Of a stretch of DNA of 23,811 bases, positions 18,869 through 23,811 are shown piece by piece. Both the position numbers and the translations under genes were made by a program. Each line of letters starts with the position of its first letter. The stretch's first letter is position 1. The DNA is from Sphaeroforma arctica JP610 (lineage: Eukaryota > Opisthokonta > Ichthyosporea > Ichthyophonida): assembly GCF_001186125.1 (NCBI RefSeq), contig NW_014040445.1, forward strand, positions 109,869 to 133,679. Direction: 5' to 3'. The notes beneath the pieces are model-generated. The model made no database searches and was not told where the DNA came from. It saw only the letters and a program-made list of their open reading frames with translations.

Positions 18869-19622
18869 ATGCCCTGTAGAGAACTCATCGGCGCCCTTCG
18901 ATGCTTAGCCTATGGTACGCGACCAGATATAACATTCGCCGTGAACCAATTATTCAGGCACCTTGATAAACCACTCCTACATCACTGGAACGCTGCCAAG
19001 CTAGTACTTCAATATCTGAAAGGCACCTCTGGATATGGATATGGACCCTGAGATACCCCTACAGCCGGTAACTTTCGCTGACGCAAGCTTTACCTCTGAC
19101 GCAACAGACCGTAAATCAACAAGTGGCTACATCATTTTTATGTGTGGTGCATCTATTTGGGGATCAAGAAAACAGAAACTGACAGCACAGTCCACTTGCG
19201 AAGCAGAAAATATTGCTTAGAATGATGTCACAAAAGAATTCTGCTGGCTGCGAAATTTATTGTCGGAACTTGGTATCGACATTGGACCAATTGTCATCAA
19301 TCAAGACAACCAATCGGCAATAAAAATTGCTGAAGATGATAAGGTGAATCGCAGGACCAAACACATCGACCTAAGACACTATTTTATCCGGGATAAAATT
19401 CAAGACAATTCGGTGGTCTTACGTTACACGCCCACAGATGAGATGACTGCTGATGCTTTGACAAAAGCACTCGTGGGGAAATTGTTCGTTAAACACAAGA
19501 AAATACCAAAATTTATTATTACTGGCCTACCAGGTTTTGATCCATATCTTCTCAGAAACCTCAAACTTACATTTAAATCTTACATTCGTCATAAATTTGC
19601 ACCTGGTAAAACACAAGACTAG
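18869..19622 (+). mobile_element. Ty1/copia-type RNase H segment, fossil
   Basis: Clear copia signatures are CRELIGALRCLAYGTRPDI, HWNAAKLVLQYLKGT, FADASF...DRKSTSGYI, SRKQKLTAQSTCEAE, INQDNQSAI and RTKHIDLRHYFIRD. These correspond to the end of the reverse-transcriptase polyprotein and its RNase H domain, with the catalytic Asp of FADASF, Glu of CEAE and Asp of QDNQSA all present. The rest of the copia polyprotein is not seen around it. Broken, few interruptions within this part. Confidence 0.93.
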
Positions 19623-19849
19623 CAAGACTGCAGATGTATCTGATCAAAATTCTTAGTTATACTTGATGCAGTTCTCAATATTTCTATAACATCGGAGAAG
19701 ACTTAATTGGACAAGCAACCATAGCACCAGTTGACCACATTCGCACATAATGCAAACGTGTTCGGAATTAGCCCAATCAAGAATTTCGAGGTCAATGTTC
19801 AAGACTTGACAACACAAGAGGGGCTCCACCAACATGAGGATGTGGTTCA

Positions 19850-20637
19850 CAGGGATACCACAAGGTACAGGTCAAGGACGAGGCCGCCCCGTTGGGCAGG
19901 TAAGTAACAATCCAACACAAAGAGGGAAGGCCATGTCCTCGCTGCGGTGTAGATCCTTCACCTCATGCGCTCAGCAAGTGTCCTAAGAAGGAAGATAGAA
20001 AAACAAGAAATCTTAAGATCGTGTAGAACAGTAATATCAACATGTCCGCGTGGAGCAGATAGCCATCACAAATATAAGAAAGTTACAAGAAATAAACGAG
20101 AAGCATTGAAAAGTTTGGTAGGCGGAAGCTACCATGGCAAACATTGTAGACATTACAAATGCACGCACTGATGAAGATGTTGTTAATAAATGCAGCTGAT
20201 ATTGCTTACACACCTTATTTTCGATTCCTAACCCACGAGGCCATAGATTGCACATATACCTACAAATCAATGGTAACACATACAATGTATTAGTAGATTC
20301 AGGAGCTCAAAACTCTTACATGGACCGAAGTGTAGAAACTGAGCTATACCTGCCTGTCAAAGCGCAACCAGGATACATCCAACTAGCACAATCCGATGCA
20401 CAAGTACAACCCACAGGTTCAACATACGTAAGTGATATAAGCTATTCAGAAAGAAAAATGTCTGATTGCTTTGAGGTGCTCGACTCAACTATCGACTGGA
20501 AACTCCATCGACGACTCTATAAAAAAGCGGAACTTAGGTCTTGGAAATTTACAATCGACTTGTTTGCGGCTGCACATTATGCTATCAAAGTTTTACACCA
20601 AAGGATAAAATGCACTAATTCAAAAGTGAGCGGATAA
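19850..20637 (+). mobile_element. gag zinc knuckle and aspartic protease segment, fossil
   Basis: A Gly/Arg-rich stretch (QGTGQGRGRPVGQ) leads into CPRCGVDPSPHALSKCPKK, a CX2CX6HX4C zinc knuckle as in LTR-element gag nucleocapsids. Further on, LQINGNTYNVLVDSGAQNSY holds the DSG catalytic motif of a retropepsin-like protease. It is followed by YIQLAQSDAQVQPTGST, the usual flap region of Ty3-type proteases. Gag then protease is the normal order. It lies after the copia-type segment, so it belongs to a different element or to the outer one. Broken. Confidence 0.75.
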
Positions 20638-22159
20638 ATAAACGGATGGGTGAAGCCTCCCTAGAAATCAATTCCAGAAGTCCTCGACAAAGTCATGGCG
20701 GAAGCCACAAGCATCACCCATACTATCCGAAAGTAAAATGGTTCAAAAATTCATGACACTACTAGAGAACGACCCAATGCTGGTGGAAAAAACAACAACA
20801 ACACTTTCCTGAATGAAGGCACCACAGCTTGCAGACAAACCCCGTAGGGTATCACGTTAGTCACCAATACAGGACAAAAACTAGCAGACGCAGCCAAAGA
20901 AGTTTCAGCGGTACAAACCACCGACGAGTCAGTAGAGCTAAACACGGTCACATACAATGATAGAGCTGCCATCATAGCATAATACCGTACAGTGAGACAC
21001 TATACAAGTGAAGAAACTATAGCAAGCTTCAGCTGGATGAACACGTATGGTCACAATAAGAAGAGCCTACATGTATGCAGATACATCGAGGGATATGTTC
21101 CATGTCTCAAATATAGGGCTTCACCCGTTACGATCTATAGCAGCTGGGTTTCCCGGCTATGAAATTTAAGTAGATACCATAGGTCCCTTGCTATACTCGA
21201 ATAGAGGCTGATGTCCACACATCATATGCCATACTCAAACCAAAAATGGACAAACCAGCGGCAACCATAGCAATACGCACTAAATCATGTGCTGCAAGTC
21301 ATTCCTCGATACAATGTGATTCTAATTACACTTCCAGGATGTAATGGTTTGCTATCAAGGTGAATTGAATAAAATGACTGCGCCATATGGTAAGCAAGGA
21401 ATGCAACGGGTATTCCTTTTTTGTAACCTTGAAGAGACTAGAGGCCCAGAATATTCTAACTCGGTCAGAGATGAACTACTAAGACTCATAAAAAAAATCC
21501 AACTCCTCAGAAGAATCCATTTCCAACACTAAAATACTACTAGTAATTCTCATCAAACCGATGAGATGGATCCCATGAGGACATACTACAGTGGACAGAT
21601 TTAGAACGCGCCTGAACACACGAGACAGACATAGCAGATGTCAATATTTTTACACTTTATCGGCAATGTATCCGACAAGGCAGGGCATGCCGAAAAAGAA
21701 AACAACAAGAAACACGGATGAACGATAAACAAACAACTGGAAGCGCGCGAGGCGGGGACTTAACTGAGTTTCATTAGCACGAGAAGAAATATCACCTCTT
21801 ACCTTATAGCATACTCTGCCCACATACCAGAGGGATAAGGACCAAAGCCTCGGTTTAAGAATCAACGTTGTGAAGCGTGTTCCCGAGCCAAGTAGATACA
21901 AACTCGAGCACAGGTCAAGACAGATTCCGATGAACGTGGTTTAGAATTAGATATATTTAGCCATCAAATAAGGTAGATAGTACGTAAGAATAGATGATGG
22001 TGGCAGGTATTTTCTATTAAACCCATAAGGAACAAGTTTTTCCCTGTATTTCGTATAAGTTTTTCCCTGTACTAAAACATCCAACCTCACGAAATCGTAG
22101 TGCCATAAGATGTCACTTTCCACCACTACACAAGCTCATAAGCGCAAAGTTGGGGGACT
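20638..22159. other. decayed interior of the LTR element
   Basis: A plus-strand stretch near 21030-21210 has YMYADTSRDMFH and, separately, VDTIGPLLYSNRG, which recall the zinc-binding and core-entry parts of Ty3-type integrases. The match is weak. Elsewhere no domain is readable. At about 22033 and 22054 the word AAGTTTTTCCCTGTA occurs twice. Confidence 0.45.
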
Positions 22160-22498
22160 GTAGCATCTAGGTACCAGCTTATAAAAATGTTGATCCAAAT
22201 CCCAAAAGCATAGAATTATCAAATACTGAATTTTGGGTTCGGATCCAATATTTCCGATGGAAGAATCAACAGAAGTATAGCGGTATAACTGGTAGATATT
22301 ACCAGGACCCCGTGTGTGAGAAAAACACTCAAATTCAATTTGAGTCTAGTGAAGAAACGCAAAGCACAAATAACGACTCAATGCACTTCCCTCAGCTTAG
22401 GATATTTTACCTAGCTGAGATATCGCAATTGAAGAGGTCTATTGTTAGAAATGTCAAGTTTGAGAGTAGCTGATTAGATACGACCAAAAGAAAAATCA
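22160..22498 (+). repeat. right long terminal repeat
   Basis: It starts TGTAGCATC directly after a polypurine-like AAAGTTGGGGGAC and ends AAAAATCA. Length is close to the left copy (339 against 357 bp). The many differences from the left copy indicate an old insertion. Confidence 0.72.
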
Positions 22499-23441
22499 TT
22501 TCAAGCTTTATAAGTTACTCAGCAGCGTTCTCTAACCTATTCCGAACTTTCATACTACCAGGTGCGCTGCACCAGACTATACGGTCTCGAATAGGATTCA
22601 CTTTATAAAATCTGTTTTTAACAGTAACATTAATAGCAGAACATTTCCTACCAGAGATTCGAGAAATTTTGCTAAAGTCACTGAAGCGCAAAGTTACAAA
22701 AAAGTACTTCTTAAATCAGACGTGATCATTCTAACTCCTTTGCTCCAACGAAACTACCGTTCCACCAACCTGTCATGAACGCGTACTTTGATCTTTGTCT
22801 CTTCCCCTCTCCTAAACTGACCTCCCATGGCGGACACCTTCTTTTGCCGTAGATCTAGCTTCCAAAATTGAAGTTAGGTTTATAGTGAGCTAAGTATTGA
22901 CAAAGGTACAGCGATAGTTTCTTGTCTTCATTTACTGTTGAAGTAACGGGTAGAGCAAAACAAAAACGTATAAATGGCATTTGTGTGTTTGCCAGGCTCT
23001 ACTCAAGAGCTAATACGCCAAATTGGACTCGATATTGTACCATACGAATTTCCCCGAGAGTTGAGCCTGGCAGTAGCCCTCTAAACGATATGTGCTTGGT
23101 GACTACCTCTCGCACTGCAGCATATATGCAAAACCCTTCAGTCTTTAATGATATGCACCGTTTATAGGCACGGAAGTCACTATCGTCAGAACCTCACTAG
23201 ACGATATCAAAAGACAACACTCGGAATTCTTAATAAGAAATACAACAAGCTAAAAATACACAATATTCTCAAACAAACTACCCACTTGTGTCAATCAAGT
23301 GATTTTCAGAGTGCATCAATCATACTGAACCAGCATTGAATTTGAAAGAGTGTCCTTGTGATTTTGAGTTGAACAAATCAGATGAGCTTGTGTAACACAA
23401 AAGATTGACCCTCACTGATCCCTGCAATGACTACATTGTTT
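22499..23441. other. gene-poor stretch
   Basis: AT-rich DNA without a supported gene. Short open frames at 22922-23167 and 23148-23339 show no family motifs or codon pattern that would argue for genes. Confidence 0.55.
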
Positions 23442-23559
23442 AGGGATAATAATATTTATTTCAAAAATGGCAAGTATGTATGATACAATGTATGAACATA
23501 TGGTATGGCTCTCATAGTCGCTGTAGTGGTTCAGGAAAGATTGATGGGAAGAAGTGGCC
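23442..23559 (-). repeat. dispersed repeat, copy 2 (inverted relative to copy 1)
   Basis: Read on the minus strand it parallels 11037-11168: CCACTTCTTCCCATCAATCTT, then ACCACTAC, TATGAGAGCCATACCATAT, TTCATACATTGT, CATACATAC and GAAATAAAT, ending ATTATCCCT. It lacks a short stretch present in copy 1 before the final motif. Sequence to the window end (23560-23811) has no recognised gene. Confidence 0.82.
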
Positions 23560-23811
23560 AGTAAATTCCCGTTTGAAGCTTGAGCCAAGTGAGTCGACAA
23601 TGGAAGATATGTGCTAAGTCAATTCGGGCCGGTGTTGACAAAACACTGATACAATCGAATGTTCCATATATTCGCTTGCTGACCTACTAAGTAGAGTACC
23701 CACCACTGTGGTATGGATCGGGTCTGCGTCGTGTAGTGCCGCGGAATGGGTTAGTGCAGAGTACGAAATACCGAGAAGGACCAGGTTATCCGTCATAATC
23801 CGGTCGAGAAG

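Larger units (their letters stand above)
17341..22498 (+). mobile_element. LTR retrotransposon fossil, composite
   Basis: Two diverged direct repeats (17341-17697 and 22160-22498) both start TGTAG and end in CA. After the left one comes GGTTATCGAGCACGG, resembling the primer-binding site TGGTATCAGAGC used by many such elements. Before the right one is a polypurine-like GTTGGGGGA. The flanking five bases (ATTCG and TTTCA) are only partly alike, as expected for an old target duplication. Internal parts are a Ty1/copia-type reverse-transcriptase end plus RNase H (18869-19622), a gag zinc knuckle (about 19860-20020), an aspartic protease (about 20240-20420) of Ty3 style, and a weak integrase-like stretch (about 21030-21210). 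The mixture suggests one element landed in another. Broken in many places (well over five) and old. Confidence 0.72.

Overview
The window reads as AT-rich nuclear DNA from a eukaryote, most likely a fungus and plausibly an early-diverging one (inference). It holds a single convincing host gene, a mitochondrial acyl carrier protein with one short GT-AG intron of fungal style. The rest is repeats and decayed mobile elements of several classes: a piggyBac-type DNA transposon, a LINE, a DIRS-like tyrosine-recombinase retroelement and an LTR element with Ty1/copia-like and Ty3-like parts. I see no tRNA, rRNA, CRISPR or prokaryotic operon.

Layout. 1-100 is a TG microsatellite. 285-942 (minus) is the acyl carrier protein gene in two exons. 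1100-1749 is non-coding with short repeats. 1750-5427 is bounded by a 19-bp terminal inverted repeat and carries broken piggyBac transposase on the minus strand. It appears split by foreign DNA that holds a large inverted repeat (3158-4173) and a small Lys/Ala-rich reading frame (4300-4524). 5845-9127 (minus) is a degenerate LINE with readable reverse-transcriptase motifs, an in-frame duplication of the catalytic block and a displaced extra copy of a downstream segment. 9131-12760 has no recognisable gene but contains a minisatellite, a 132-bp tandem duplication and one copy of a dispersed repeat whose partner lies inverted near the right end.

12760-16612 (plus) is a DIRS-like fossil: gag-like region, reverse transcriptase, RNase H, and a tyrosine recombinase followed by a row of strong hairpins. 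17341-22498 is flanked by two diverged long direct repeats with a candidate primer-binding site and polypurine tract. Inside are a Ty1/copia-type RNase H segment and a gag zinc knuckle plus aspartic protease of Ty3 style. 22499-23811 is non-coding apart from the second dispersed-repeat copy.

Only the acyl carrier protein gene looks alive. Its product acts in mitochondrial type II fatty acid synthesis and lipoate supply, and in respiratory complex I and iron-sulfur assembly where these are present. The mobile elements do not form a pathway: they record successive insertions, one into another, followed by decay. I found no clear new biological system. The most unusual items are the large inverted repeat inside the piggyBac copy, the hairpin array after the recombinase, the duplicated LINE catalytic motif, and a small inversion between the two long terminal repeats.
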